A stretch of 64,000 bases of DNA from the NCBI GenBank assembly GCA_002224055.1, contig AZLU01000141.1, positions 42,162 through 106,161 of the forward strand, read 5' to 3'. The stretch's first letter is position 1, and each line of letters opens with the position of its first letter. This DNA is from Pezizomycotina sp. ARF18. Taxonomy: Eukaryota; Ascomycota. Below the pieces are notes generated by a model that saw only the letters and a program-made list of their open reading frames with translations, was not told the origin of the DNA and searched no databases. Of this stretch, positions 35,862 through 49,242 are shown in pieces. Position numbers and translations under genes: made by a program.

Positions 35862-36973
35862 CTATCTCCTTGTAGAGCAAACCCTCAATACACGAGGACG
35901 GGAGAGTCCTGCGTTCTCTTCATCACTGGAGCCTCGTACATGCTTCACTTTGGTATCCTCATCAAATTTCCTTTTCATCTTCCATCCAGATATCATCTGA
36001 AATATCCAAAACATCACAGGACCAATTATGCATAGAAGCCAGAAGATTGCCGCCATTCCTAGAGTGAAGAAGGCATAAATGTAAAAGCTTTCCCTGACAT
36101 GCGCCGCTTTCAAGCTCGATGCGTACAGCATACTATTCAACGGGAGCGCTAGCACGACCTGCATGGACGACAGCACCAGCGAGACTATAGGTAAGGTAAA
36201 TAGAAGGGTTGTTAAAAACCTTTCCGTAAATGGGAGGCCATGGGTGTAGATCTGCCCGTAATGCTTGCGGCTTCTCAACCCCTTTGGGCGGAAGACTCGG
36301 ATAGCGAATTTCAAGCGGGAAACGTGGAGATGCCCGAAATGGTGCCGTTTTGCAACGGTGGAATCTTCGAGCGTTTGAATATGGGATATGAAGCGCTCCC
36401 ACCCAAGCCAACTGGTACAAGCAGGTAAGAGTTTTCTTTCCAACGCGATCTCAAGATCGGAGCGGTGCCTGATTAAGTAGACATAGGAACGGAGGAAGCC
36501 GAGGGCGATTTTTCTGTCGAAACCGCTGCTGCTGCTTCTGCTCAACCTTCATGAATCGGGTAGAAATTGTTCCCAGAAGGAATAGTTAAAGAGAGAGGGA
36601 GGGATCGGCTTAAGGAAAACCCGATCTTTGAACAATAGAAGGTGTAGCTCTGGGTCTTCGGTGATCACTATAGTACGTCTCTTGACGATTTTGTGGAGGG
36701 GGTCGATCTCTTCTCCCCTCATAGGTCCTATTACCCATATCCATGGTATAGCTCGTCGAGAATTGGCGTGCTTAATTCTTCGATCAGAAACGAAGTAACC
36801 TCGTTACTGAGCAATGAAACCGTAGGCTGATCAGGGACATGATCAATTCCACCTTTAGAGGAAGATCTTTTCGTTCCGTTCCTACTAGGTCGTTGGCCAG
36901 CATTGCGATTAGAAGTTTCTAATATTTCTTTATTTAAGGCATGCTCTTTGAGGAAAGGAACCACGTGTGGCAT
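35862..36973 (-). CDS. DUF6601-like fungal membrane protein
   Basis: Fungal-only family of unknown function. The N-terminal part is hydrophilic (start MPHVVPFLKEHALNKEILET). After one missing base near 36750 comes the family signature AIPWIWVIGPMRGEEI, then TIVITEDPELHLLLFKDRVF and LKPIPPSLFNYSFWEQFLP (about 36740-36560). Next is ALGFLRSYVYLIRHRSDLEI (about 36500-36440), then two or three hydrophobic segments near the C-terminus: FLTTLLFTLPIVSLVLSSMQ (about 36215-36155) and TLGMAAIFWLLCIIGPVMFW (about 36060-36000), so probably anchored in an endomembrane. An in-frame TGA at about 36552 separates the two parts; given errors elsewhere I read this as a miscall or indel. The family name is from memory; the domain pattern is what I see. 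Confidence 0.7.
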
Positions 36974-39368
36974 GTTCTTGCGCTTGCACTCCCAAAGTGA
37001 GTTTATTTCTGCTCATATATATCAATGTTGCAGTGTTGTTGATTTCTGGGTAATGGAACAGGCATGAACATATATGGCGTCAAGAGTCAGTGGAATCATG
37101 GAAATATAACGATAGTCTCGCAAGCCTTCCTTTCCTCATGATAGACTGGCAGCAGCCTTGCCGAGCCCCACTCTTCGAATGGCCGCAGCTTGCACATGCA
37201 CATTGCCTCAAAGAACCGGAAGTTTGTCTCCGCGATTTCATTGGATCCAGGAAGTCCAAGTGCTTTTTTTTTTTAGTATAGATAGAAAGCGTTTCTTTCA
37301 GGCATTCTTTGTCTTATTAACATTCGGTCGTGCATACGAGGCCGTGCTATCTATCATTCACAACATCAAGAATTGCTTAAAGATCTAAATCGTCCCCGCC
37401 TTCTGCCTCTGATTCTTCATAACTTTCAGTCTAATATTACACTAGTATTGAACTCGAGATCTAAGACTCTTAATTCCAAGCTCCAAAAGCACTTTTTCCA
37501 TTCCTTTCCAGGAAAGGTCCATCTAGATCAGCCCGAGTTATCGCATAAAATTCCTGGTTAGGTTGTTCTATTCGACGTCTCAAGATGTACCAGAATTGCG
37601 ATGTCGCTGGAAAGGCACGTTTTTTGGAAGGCCAGTGAGATTAATAAGATGAGGCTCCCGATCTCTCGATCTTATAGTATGAAAATGAAATCCGTCAACC
37701 ATCCGAACTTCTTCGCTCAAAGATCTAAGATTTGTTTCATCGACCCCGCCTCCACGATTCGACGAAAGATGACAAAAATCTTCCCCTTCCAGATCCTGCA
37801 CGGATTATGGGAAATTCCACCCAACGGACAGTTTGTTGGATTTTGCCTTCGGCTCTCTGAAGCACGTTTGAAACCTTGGCATACGCGTACCTGTAGAAGA
37901 CTTCATGATTTCATTTCCACGAGAATTGGGAGGAATAAGAGAGCTCTATTTTAGGCTTTTATACTCTCACGATTAGATCTGTTGAATTGGGAAGGAACTC
38001 ACGTCGTGGAATGTTCTCTATAGATTTAAAACTACTATGGCAGGGCTTGAATGGGAAGGCACAGACGTTTCCCTTACGGTTACCATTATTGGTAGTTCCG
38101 GGAGCCTAAATGAGCGGGTTATCGGGTTTCCCGCACTAACACTTTTGGCTAAAGTATGGGAAAAAAACAACGCAATTGCTCTCGAATTGCCTTTTGTTAG
38201 CCTTTTTTCTTTTCATTTTAGAACCCGTCGCACAAGAAACATGGACATGGACCGGGGATCCTTCTATTCATTTTAAAAATCGAGGGATCCTTGTTGATAT
38301 TATTTAATGGCTAGTCATGCTGCAATATACATTTGATCTGAACTTGCTGAAACAACAGTTGAAAGACCTCAACGATATCGTCAGAAACAACTTGACGTAT
38401 TCAGTGAACAAGCAATCAATCTCAGGAATACGTGCAGTGGGGATGAGTTGGTCACACAACCGCTGAGCCAATCAACAAATACGATTTAGCCCCCAACGGA
38501 TCAAGCCTGGGTTAGTGGCGTTCGTTCGCTCCGATCACAAGGTCTCAATTATAAACAGCTTAGCCTCAATGTTTGCTGTTTTCTTTGTTTTTCTGATGAG
38601 AAAACAAAATATAAACGAGCTCAAGAAGAGGACGAAAAAATTGCAAAGAATACGGTTTGAAATGGACCACACTTATACGCAACATCTAAGACAGTCACCG
38701 ATGGATGATCAACGGGCTTGATCTCCAACTCTCTAAGATCCAAACGCTTTAGTTGGTGAGAGTACGTATCCTTATTGGCAGGGCCAAGCTACCCTAAGAG
38801 ATTTCCCTGAATCTCTTTGATGCCCACCTGCAGCCATCTGTCTCAGCCATCTCCTTTTCGCTTAATTTCCTGCATTCTGTCCTGTCCATGCGGCTTGACT
38901 GGAAGATGCCCTCGTACCGCTTTATTTTGTTGTTATTTTGAAAAGATACATAAGGGTGGGTCCGTCGCTCTTTTTCGGTGATCATTCTTCCTCACCCTTT
39001 TTTTTTTTTTTCTTCCTCTCTTGGAATCCGAACAGTCACAAACCTGAAACATCAAAGTCCCATATTTAGACTCTTCTATATCTTTAATTCTCTATTCTCT
39101 ATCTTTATTTATTCAGACAGGCTCCCTTTTATTTTATTGATTCATTCACTTCGATCGTAAGGAAGATTAATAACAACCTTACTAGCGATCGAGAGACAAG
39201 GGTTGCAAACTCTTTTTTTCTTTTAGCAACTCTAAACTGGCGATAACGACGAGACTGTGCTTTTTTGTTCGACGACACACAGTTGAGGATTTACCTATTA
39301 TTTCGAACTACAGGTCGTACAAAATAGAAAAAATCCCGGCTTGGGGGAAACGCGAGAAACGAAAAGAA
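36974..39368. other. no confident gene; unassigned ORF 37601-37954
   Basis: An open frame of 117 codons at 37601-37954 (+) starts MSLERHVFWKASEINKMRLP and is followed by shorter frames. It has no hydrophobic segment or motif I know, and the base composition is intermediate. It might be an exon of an unrecognised gene. The remainder (38.0-39.3 kb) is T-rich with no coding signal. Confidence 0.3.
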
Positions 39369-40243
39369 TGGGGAATTTTTACAACATGATGGGGCTCCTT
39401 CCCCGTTCGACCCGTCGCACAGATTCGTAACATCGTGGATACTACCACCATCAGTCCTCTTCGGCATCCGTGCGCTGTTCGCAGTCTATGCTTTCACCTG
39501 TATTTTCGTCCGATGGGACTGGTCCCCTCGGGAGTCGGCAGCTCGTTCTCATACTTCACAAACATAACATATTGGGGACTATCGTTCTACTTCCTGATAA
39601 CTTCGTTCCACGGATTCTGTTACATACGAAACGGCGATACGTTATTAAACCGATGGCCGAGAATACTGCAATTGCTGCATAGCTTATTTTACACGACCGT
39701 TACCGTGTTCCCGTTTATTGTTACAATTGTATTTTGGAGTATACTGTTCTCGGGAAGTTTCGAGAGTAAATATGATTGCTGGAGTAACGTACGTCATTTA
39801 TCTACTATCTTCATGGTACCCAAGGGAGAGATTAACTAATATTAACTGTTCGCAACAGGTCTCCATTCATGGCATAACTCAGCATGGGCACTCTTCGAAA
39901 TTATATTCACACGGACGGAATCGCAACCGTGGCTACATATCCCTTTCCTAGTAGTCATGCTCGGCTGCTACCTCGGCGTCGCATTCATCACCGTCGATAC
40001 GAGCACTTTTACGTCTACAATTTCCTCAACCCGTCGAAGACCTCGAAGGGGAAGACGGCGGGCTACATTGTTGGGATATTGATCGCGGCTATCGTTTTGT
40101 TCCTTGTATCCAAGGGATTAGTGTGTCTGAGGAAATGGGTAACGGAGGAGAAGCTTGCCCTGAGAGGGAAATTATCGGGAAAGGACGTTGCAGGGAGCAG
40201 AGGGTGGGAGATAAGGCTTGATGCACAATGCTCTTCGATATGA
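39369..40243 (+). CDS. FAR-17a/AIG1-like multi-pass membrane protein
   Basis: Family of small membrane proteins (androgen-induced gene 1/FAR-17a; the human members are FAHFA hydrolases; fungal roles are unclear). Visible: PFDPSHRFVTSWILPP (about 39400), a first hydrophobic segment VLFGIRALFAVYAFTCIFV, then ITYWGLSFYFLITSFHGFCY (about 39570), LLHSLFYTTVTVFPFIVTIV (about 39670), intron 39789-39858, HNSAWALFEIIFTRTES (about 39875), IPFLVVMLGCYLGVAFITVD (about 39945), FYVYNFLNPSK, GYIVGILIAAIVLFLVSKGL and LRKWVTEEK. The conserved NSAWALFE block fits the position of the catalytic His region in the family. About six membrane segments. Frame breaks near 39390, 39530 and 39865; the exact start is uncertain. 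Confidence 0.75.
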
Positions 40244-40578
40244 TGGCGAAAAAAATTAGACCAAGTTTTTATAGATATGCATTTTTAGTATGATAAGTGG
40301 TTGCGATTATACCCATATTATTATTCTTTTGTTCACCATTGTATTTACTAGATGTCTATTAGATATTGTTATTTCAGAGTAAATATGACTTTCATAACGA
40401 GATACCGCTCCTTGAGTGATAGAAGTTGTTGGCTAGACAGCATCCCCTCGATAGACAAATAAGAGTATATATTTATCAGAAGCGGATTATGAAGCATCCT
40501 CGCTCATTTTACTAACCAGGATTGAAGATCGTCGGAGCGTATACATCCGCCTTTTCCCTTTTATCTCTTGGATTTTTA

Positions 40579-41697
40579 TCAGCCTGTTTTTTGTCTTCGT
40601 CGTCTTTTTCCTCTGCATATTTCCTCGAGACTTCTTCGTAAATGTAAATATGTACGGTGGCTATCAGTACGACTCCTCCGAACTAAGTCCTCCTTCCTTG
40701 CTTGGAAGATTTTATTAACCGTTTCTTGTCGGATTTCGTCTAGGACGGTGGTTTCGTACGCCCGGTCGCCATCGACCTCCCTCCCGCGCTCGGTCAGGTC
40801 GAGATTCAAATTGTAGCCGTCCTCATTAGCCTTCAATTAATATTTACAGAATTCCCGGGCACTCTTCGCTAGGTCGGTATCTTTGAGCTAGAACTGGTTT
40901 TTCAGTAAATTTCTGAACTATAAGAGTGCCACATACCAGCGGTCAGAGTCGAGCAAGCTATATAGAATAACGGTCGTGAGTACAGTCCCGGCGTCGGCGT
41001 TATCATCCGGCCGCGGATCCTCTGATTTTAATAGAGGCTCGTCGTGATCCTTCGGGTGTTCATCGGGGATTTCTGGTACGCCTTGACAGTTGTATTTCCC
41101 CTTGCATACCGTTAAACGAGAGGCTCGTCGGTTGGTCTGCGTCAAATCGTATATCGAACTGCTCCTTTTCGTACTTGAAAGTGACGTGGTCATCTTTCTC
41201 GGTCTCAAACCTAACGATTTTTCCGCTAATGCTGAGGTGGCGCGTGACGGGGTCGACTACTAAGACTTTGTCCTTCGTCTCCTCAGGCTCAGCGAAACAA
41301 TACTTCCCGCCGAACATGCGGACGTCGAAGCCATTTCCTTTAGTCTTCTTCTTTCATCGAATTTTTGATACTGTGGCTGTTAAAGTTGTATTGTCCCTTA
41401 TCAACGATCCTTTGTAGTGCTTCTTTGGGATCATCGCTGCACAGGGCGTCTACTAGGTCTTTTGCAATATCTCTGCTAGTCGCAAGGTCTTTGAGAAACT
41501 GGTTGGAAGATTGTTTTTGATGCAGTTGTAAATCTATAATATATATAATAGCTGGAGGCGTTAATTAAGAAGAGGCAGAAGACAAGATTCGCGCGGCGAA
41601 TAGTAAAGAGGGAAAATCGATGAGAGAAATGACAAGCCAGTAAGACTAGTTATCGTGGTTTACAATGTTGTTCTAGCTTCCAGTGGTTGAATGGCAT
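40579..41697 (-). CDS. unrecognised protein with two similar helical modules
   Basis: Pieced together from ATG 41697 (MPFNHWKLEQH), a probable intron (about 41543-41662), and several frames. Module 1 at about 41515-41380: NQFLKDLATSRDIAKDLVDA, then LQRIVDKGQYNFN. A middle part, probably beta-rich, at about 41317-41060 includes GGKYCFAEPEETKDKVLVVD and HVTFKYEKEQFDIRFDADQP. An acidic stretch (EIPDEHPKDHDEPLLKSEDP) follows. Module 2 at about 40905-40790, with two stops: NQF, LKDTDLAKSAREFCKY, LKANEDGYNLNLDLTE. The end is basic. The spacing of the two modules recalls the Nif11-type leader fold (helices followed by GY-N-F/L), but I cannot confirm this. Coding status rests on the long coherent frames. 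Confidence 0.45.
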
Positions 41698-42239
41698 GAA
41701 GCTTGTTCAGAGAGCGTGGAGTAAAGCGGGGTATTTAATATTGGGACGCGGGCGGGTGGACGCTAAGCAATTCCTTTAACCAGCCAAGAATAGATACCAA
41801 CACGCATCAGCAGGTTTCCAGGCCTTTCATGTTCTGTTTGACTGGTGATCTACTCGTGAGCTAGGGCAAATGTATTGCTGAAATGTGAATTACAGTAGTT
41901 GCGAATTTGACTTTCCGTCAGCTCGCGATAGTTATTTTAATGGACTGGATCCATGCTGCCGAAGACATTCAGCTTGAAAACTCTATGGTTACAAGTAGTC
42001 TCGCCAAATTGTCTAATTGCAGTCAGCTTAGGCTCTACAAGAAGGAGCTGGTATATATTAGCTTTTCATGACCAGCCGCATATTCAGCTGAAATCGTGCG
42101 AGTGGGTATCTAGATCATCTTGTGGGTACTTGGGTATATAAACTTTGTACTACATCTTGCTATTTAGTCTTTGCTCTTTAAAAAAAAAAAAAAAAAAAAA
42201 ACTAAATGTTTTTCGCCGCTGATCATGGGGGATAGAAAT
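41698..42239. other. intergenic with an A-run at about 42181-42200
   Basis: No gene seen. A poly-A run marks the passage into the AT-rich block and could be the end of an inserted element. Confidence 0.4.
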
Positions 42240-42399
42240 CACCGATTGCAATACGAACTAGCTAACAAACAACTATATTTTACAGCTACGAAGCAATTCA
42301 ACAACGATTCGTATACCCATATTTAATACTTCCCCCGTACGCTATCACGGAACAATATAGTACTTTGGCTAGACAACCCAATCTAGTTATCTTAAATAG

Positions 42400-43350
42400 C
42401 CGAATTCGAGCTCTATAGCTGGTACTACATCACTCCTCTACTACGTCTAGTTAGGAGAACATTGTTACAATATCGAGGAGATCTACCAACCGTACGGCGG
42501 AGTAGGAGAGTAGTTCATAGTCCATTCGGTCTCTTTAATAGAGACAAACAGTTGGTCGATAGTGGCTTTCCCTGACGGCCTTAACGGAAGTTATCCGCGA
42601 AGATGTTAAGAGCTAGCGTAGTTTTAACCCATACTCTATAGGAATCTTTATCGTTCGCATCAGATTCCGTAAAGCCACGTCAACGACACTGGATATATAT
42701 TTAACTTACAAACTCCAAAATCAATACTATCTAAATCTTATTAGATAGAGATCAATCTAGCAAATAAGGGAGCCGCATAATAGTAGGCTAAACTAAAGGT
42801 CGTTAACAAGATACAAAGTGACGGGTCCGCCCTTATAATTTCCCTTATAGATAACTTCAGTACTTCATATATGTACGCGCGACCTACGCTTAAAGCTACT
42901 ACGCTCACCCTTCCAATAAATAAATAGTATAATTTAGTGCCGAAGCAGATTCTGACTATATTACACGCATACGCGACCTTGGGGTAGTTAAGATATGAAG
43001 AATGGTGGACTAATTTCCTATATAACGCAAATTTCAAGCTTATGGCTAATGATCTGCCTTTCCTGCATTTAGAGCATTCATTATAGCCATAGTAAATAGA
43101 CTTCGTAAATCATTGTATAAGGATGATTTTTACGTCACAAAAGAAGCGAATCATACCACTAGGCAAGAAAACTCTTATGTTTTCCCGCTTATACATGACC
43201 TAACTAGATCAAATTCATATATTCTAAGAGCGGTAAGCGACATAAGTTTTCAATGGAACGAGAGGAGAAAAAATGATAATATCCTAGTATCCGAATGCGC
43301 ACGCTATATACATTAGAGCGACATTCTTCTCCGCCATGCAGAATACTAAA
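42400..43350 (-). mobile_element. decayed Ty3/Gypsy integrase C-terminal relic
   Basis: The frame 43037-42741 (-) contains FGTKLYYLFIG and, six residues on, AL. In fungal Gypsy integrases the same spacing occurs in S-T-G-x-x-P-N-E-L-x-Y-G...A-L. Further on IIRADPSL and YYYAAPLF match the family pattern R-x-x-A-D-A...Y-D-x-x-H-x-P in order and spacing. Past two stops, IPIEYGLKL fits the post-integrase L-A-Y-R-L block, with S-V at the expected distance. Stop codons and frame changes show it is dead. The upstream core (about 43.05-43.35 kb) is too eroded to read. No LTRs identified. Confidence 0.5.
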
Positions 43351-46300
43351 GAACTCGCTCCTAGAGGTGCTCTTGAGAACTATCTAGTAAAGAGAGTATT
43401 GATTATGGAGAACCGAGGAGAAATCCAAGTGATAGTTATTAAATGAGGAAATGACATCTTATATAGAAGCCTAACGTTACAGCGTCTCCTGTAGGATATG
43501 CTACAATAATACAGAATTCTAGAAGAGCTAAGTACTCCATTACACCCAAATGCGAGAGCCCGAACGATATTCGTTTCCTGTGAGTGAAGCTGATGCGCCG
43601 ACTTTATATTCTATAACCAGTATAGCGCATTGACGTATCTGAAACAAATAAAGATCCATCTTCTAAAGCCAATGAATTTTGAGTAAAAAGAAGTGGCTGT
43701 AGTAGTGAAGCCTCGTGGCCATTACTGAAAGCGCGATAGATGTAAACACTGCTAGTATCAAGACCTACAACTGCGGAAGTATGTCTGCGTTGGAAACCCC
43801 CAGCAAAACTGAGTTTCCTACTGAGCAGCCTCACGTCCATTCCATTTAACACTTGACGAAAGCCTAATTTGACACATAAACCCCACTTCAATACATTGCA
43901 GAGTGACATTCGACGATAAAATTGACAGTGAAACCAACGCCATGGCCAGTCACGTAAAGTTCCGCTTGCGTACGATATTATTTTAGAATGATTAATCCTT
44001 TTACGAATGCGAAAGATACGTAGCTCAGCAAGTATCCATGGCGTGGGAATATAATTCTGTTTCTCAAACTGTCTAAGTACTCAAATGAAAGACGTTCATA
44101 TAGATCCATTACATACTATCGTATCTCTTATCGTGCTTCACAAATTCAAGACCGAATTTTGATAGAGGCGTGCTAGCTCAAAATCAGACTGTAAAACCTA
44201 GACAAAAAAAACTTGATATCAAAGAATCCAGAAAACCTGCCTAAGACCACGAACTACTATATTTCTCCCTGTAAACAGGTAAGACTATAGACTTCACGGA
44301 GACGAGCTATAGCTACTTTGGATAACTTGGTAGGTTGACCTCCATTAGTAATGCGACCTTGAGCTGCAATGTCAACCTGAATAGAGCTGCGGTAATGTGA
44401 GATTCAATTGTAAGTAATCTGATATATGGTTACGAACACCTTAGATAAATTTAGCAGATCCTAGCGCCTGATAATCTCCTTATCAGTCCTGCTTCCGCGT
44501 GGCATCAACCAAGCATAAGAACCGCCACTGCTTATTTACTCAGGTCGATTGTCCGGTCCCCTTTGAGAACTCGCTGGGATTCACCCTCGGAGCATACAGA
44601 GCAAACCGTATTACTCGCGAAGGATATGTATCAAATGTGGAAACCTTACGTTTTGCGGGAACAGGGGATAGCCACATAGCCCTATTTCAGAAACTCGACG
44701 GTCTCTTGCGAGTGGGGCACGGCTCTTTCGCACTGGAGTATAGATAGAAAGCCAACAAGCCTAAAAGTTTAGTGCAAGCTCTGCCGCTTGCTATCAAATG
44801 AAAATACATATTTAGAGCGTTCCACCACCGCCGTGTTGATTAGGACGCAAGACATTGGCTTTTTATTATCCTAATAAATAAGCGTTAATCTTGCTCCTTC
44901 GCAAAACATAACCCATTGAAAGTGGAAGAAGATGCTTTGATTGACATTCAGAAAGATTGTCTCTCGTGGACACTGTTTCAGCACAATACACGGGCAGGAG
45001 CCTCCAAATTGAACAACTTGGTTAGATAATGACCTACGTACATAAGAACACCTGGTAGGACTTTGGTATGGAACTAAATGAAAGCAACCCGCCAGACACG
45101 ATACCTAACTATCGCTCCCGGTATGTGGGCTTCATAAGACTTAGGGCGACTAGAACCAGCGCCAATAAATGTGAACCACACCTTCACAACACTTATATAT
45201 CTCAACTCAGTGCTGACCGGAGCTGGCCGATTGAAATTGAACTGGAAAACAGAACCCTTAAGGATACCCGTTCTTTGGCTGCGAGATTTTTTTTATCTCA
45301 GTTTTGGATGGGGACGTAGAGATGTCATAAATTGTAGTATTTTGTGAACTTCGACGAACCGAATTTCATACTACTTGCCTAACGGAATGTATAATACAGG
45401 AAGGTACTGAGGGGAAGCTTGTAGATCGCAAGGTATTATTTTCTGCTTAAATGTAATGCTCGTGCCTAAACCTAGCAGGGAGAACTCATATTCGGCATGA
45501 CAGTACAATGACCGAGGAAATCATCGGACGCGCAACATCAATCTATGATGTCATGGCCTTCCTTCATAGATGCACGTACCAATTTTCGCTCCCGTATAAT
45601 GCTAGCCGAAACCGAACCCCAAGGCAAACATAGAGGCTGAAGAGGACTGAGAGGAATTAAAAGGCCGAGAAATCCGCAAACTCGTAGATCGTAGCATAGT
45701 ATTGCATTGGCAGTCTGGAAGGGGTAACATACTAATTACAAAGCAAAAGTATGATCAACGTTGGCGCGTATAGCCAAATCCTAAGGAGCGTCAAATATCG
45801 AAGCAAACGAGACCCGCTATATTTCGAGTGCCCGTTACTACGAGCTGGGTAGAGCCATGCTTAAGGCATCGACGTGCCGGGTACTTTAGGTTTCGGAGAG
45901 AAGTGCCTGTCGATATGCTGTATTGAGGGATGAATAGTGGCCATATACGAGTGGCATTTGACCAGAGATTGCACCACCACCGATAAACATGCTGACTAGT
46001 AGTGCAAAATCAAAGCTGTAATAAAACTCCGCTATCGAGATCTCACAAGATAAAATTCAGACAGCGATATTTAAATATACTTCACGCGAGGTCTGTGAAT
46101 TCCCCACTAATAATTCACAAGATATCATCAAGCAATTCTCTCGCTACGTCTCTTTATTACTAGAGAATACTAGGTTGTATAAGCTGTTCTGAGAGATCTG
46201 TACAATCGTTGATAGGGAACGATATCGCGAGGCACTGAGCCATCTACGGGACCCGACTATACCAGTTGGAGGTTTCTACGAGTATTAACCAGGTTTATTT

Positions 46301-49242
46301 AACCAAGTGCGTACATTGAGAACTAATTTCAAGAATCCTTTGACACCCGTACGTTACGCCATGAGCCAAGCCATAATGGGCCCGGGAACTTAATTAGTTA
46401 CGGCCGGTACGTCGATAGAATGGAACCTGAATTATGTATCAAGCCCATCAACACTGCATCTGAAGACTGTAAGAACAGAGGCCTACATATAGCAGCAACA
46501 TGGTGCTCTTTCAAAGTTATTTCGATTCGTGCTTTAGGGTTTATAAAGGATAGAATGGCGAGTCGAAAGACTGCGATTGGTAAAATGGCCACTAGTTTTT
46601 AACCCGTCGAAGTGCTTTGGATTAGGAGACTTACTAGTGAATCTTTTCGTCGCCAATAGTATTCGACAAGAAACCGGGAAATTTGTTTATTCTATCCTGC
46701 GCCAAACGGTCCTCCTATATAGGCTACTGTCATCTTACTATACTAACTACCAACGCGTACAAGCACGAGGATCAATTTACTACTAAATACTCAGGTCTCG
46801 GCCAAAAGTCGACACATATTACAAGGAGCAACATCGGAGTCACTTATACGTTTTTTTGAGGCGGCGTTATGCCGTGAACGAGCAATTACATAAATAAGTC
46901 ACCTGACATAATGTAGTATAGTATAAAGAAAGAGCTTCGCCATACGAAAGGATGCATAACGGATATCAGATAGAATCCCTCATTTCTACTCTTTGTAGTA
47001 GCGAATATTTCTAAGCTAACTCACGTTATGTGACGTCCGGACGTATTCGCAATCGTATATCCAGATATTTCTCAGGTGCCAAGTTACCTTGTTGAAATCG
47101 TTATCAAGGACGAAGATTTGCCGAACTGACGCGAAATTCACCACCGTCATAGAAATTTGAATCCGTGGCGTATGCGAGAGGCCAGAAGGCACACCTCATC
47201 AACTGCAAGTGCAGAATCAAAACTCCGTATTCTTGTAACATAACGAAAGTTTAGAAACGCCGCTGGAGAGGGCGTTTACCTCATACCCTCATATACTAAG
47301 CGGAGTTGTAGTTGACGAACGTGGTTGAGAGGATATAACTTCAGGACGGTACTATTCTAAAGCCGGAACCAAATTTTGTTAAGCGTCTCCTCAAATAAAG
47401 CATGATCTAGTCAATAGAAAAATCAGTATAGTGGAGTCTCCGTAAATGAAATTCCCACGCCCCCTCCATCGAAGGTCATCAAAGCAGGGTTTTATTAGAC
47501 CTATCCACATGAGAATCGTATCTGTATATTCAGATTAAACTTAATCGATGCAATAAGGAGGACCCCGAGCGAAGCGATACCATATTATCACCCCGCGTGA
47601 AAACGCCACGATTTCAACAGCGGATAGGAGTAATGTCCATGATGGTAGCGCCTTCACAATATGATCATATTGCTGGAGGCCAGCTATTTAATCAGGATCC
47701 ACTCGCGGGGATGAAAAGATTCTGAGGCATAGCCTAATTTTAGATAAATCCTGAGAAGCGATAGATTTTTTTTTGTAACTTACGTAGTTTAGCCAACTGA
47801 TATCTCTTATTATTTACCGAGCGAATATATTGATTATGGAGCTACGGAGTGGAAGCTCATCAGCGACGAGGATAATGTTTATCAGAAAGTACCTTCCTTG
47901 TCGGACTTGCTAAGGATTCGCAATTATTTACTACAGCACAGTGCTTAGTGAAATCACCCGATAATTTAGACTTAATCTATGATATAATCTATGATGTGAG
48001 TGAGCCTCAGGCTGGCGCATAAATGCTCAGGGGTACCTTCGCCGCACTCCGCTCATAATGGCCAAATCAGGGAATTCGGACATATCATAACAGTTGAAAC
48101 ACACCGACGGAGTGGGATAACCTCGTAAGTTACACAAATAAGAAGATCATAGTACAGCCTCCACGAAGGCGAGGTATCGATACGGTGCTAAATATAAAAG
48201 CAAAGTATATTGGATGCTCACGCATAGCTCTCCACAAAATGCATAGCAAAAATGAAATAATGAAGTAGGAGAGAGGCAAAATCATACTTCAAATGTCCAC
48301 TGCTACAAGCTAGGAGGAAGGTATGGTTGTATAAACCTGTTGGGTTTTATTTAGATGCTCTGAGCTTATTACTCGATGTTGAGCTTGAAGAAATGACCCG
48401 GATATATTGAAAGTCTCTCATAAACCTTTAATCTTCTTGAGCTCGCTCACAACTCCTAAAAAGTATTATAACATATCAGATGAGCAATCCGTAAGATCCA
48501 AGCTCATTATAAAGCTTCTAGCACACGTTTTCGTGACCAATATGACAAAGTCAGCTTAAAGTAAACCACTTAGACAATAAAGGATCTCTTAAGCATCGCG
48601 AGGATTCATTACTTCATAACTTCTGTCAATCAAACAAGATAAAATAATAATAATAATAATGAATATACGGGTACTACGGCTTGCGGGTTGGTGGTATAGC
48701 TTTTCGCTATTCGAATGCGCTAAAGTTATATCATAATGAGGAACAATGTGTGTGCCATCAATATAGACGTCGCTGGAGATAACCGTGATTCTATATACCT
48801 TTGAATAAATGCTTTGTTTTATAATTATTATGACCTTATAAATGGAATCATTGTTAAAATTTTCTGTAGGTACAAAGTAGTTCTGCACGCGAAGCTTACG
48901 GTTTTACGAGTGCGTGATCATAAACGGTCGTGAATTTCGATTTGGACCGGAGTAGCAAATTGCTCTTTTGTTCTTCCTTGCCCTGAAAATTTGCCCTAGC
49001 AGTGACTCCAAAAAAAAAAAGAAAAAAAAAAAGAATAGTCACTTCCCACACAGAAATTTTTTGGCAGGCTAAATTTTTTTTTTGCTATTACCTAAATTTA
49101 GTATCACCTCCCACTTTCCCAATTACATCAATCATCAATCAAAACATCTCAACATTCGAGATTCCCCCTCATCGTCAACTTTTTAATCAATAGATCACCT
49201 GCTTATCCTTAAATATCCTATCTTCAAGTAAAACAAGAAGAA
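43351..49242. other. AT-rich block, no gene seen, then P0 5' flank
   Basis: About 5.9 kb, stop-dense on all frames, TA-rich, with no recognisable gene or RNA. Probably eroded transposon or repeat DNA. From about 48.95 kb composition changes to A-runs and a pyrimidine-rich stretch (49105-49175), the probable promoter/leader of the P0 gene. Confidence 0.55.

Noticed and set aside
44499-45319. Two ORFs of 82-83 codons on the + strand
   Set aside because: No conserved pattern; size expected by chance in a 6-kb non-coding block.
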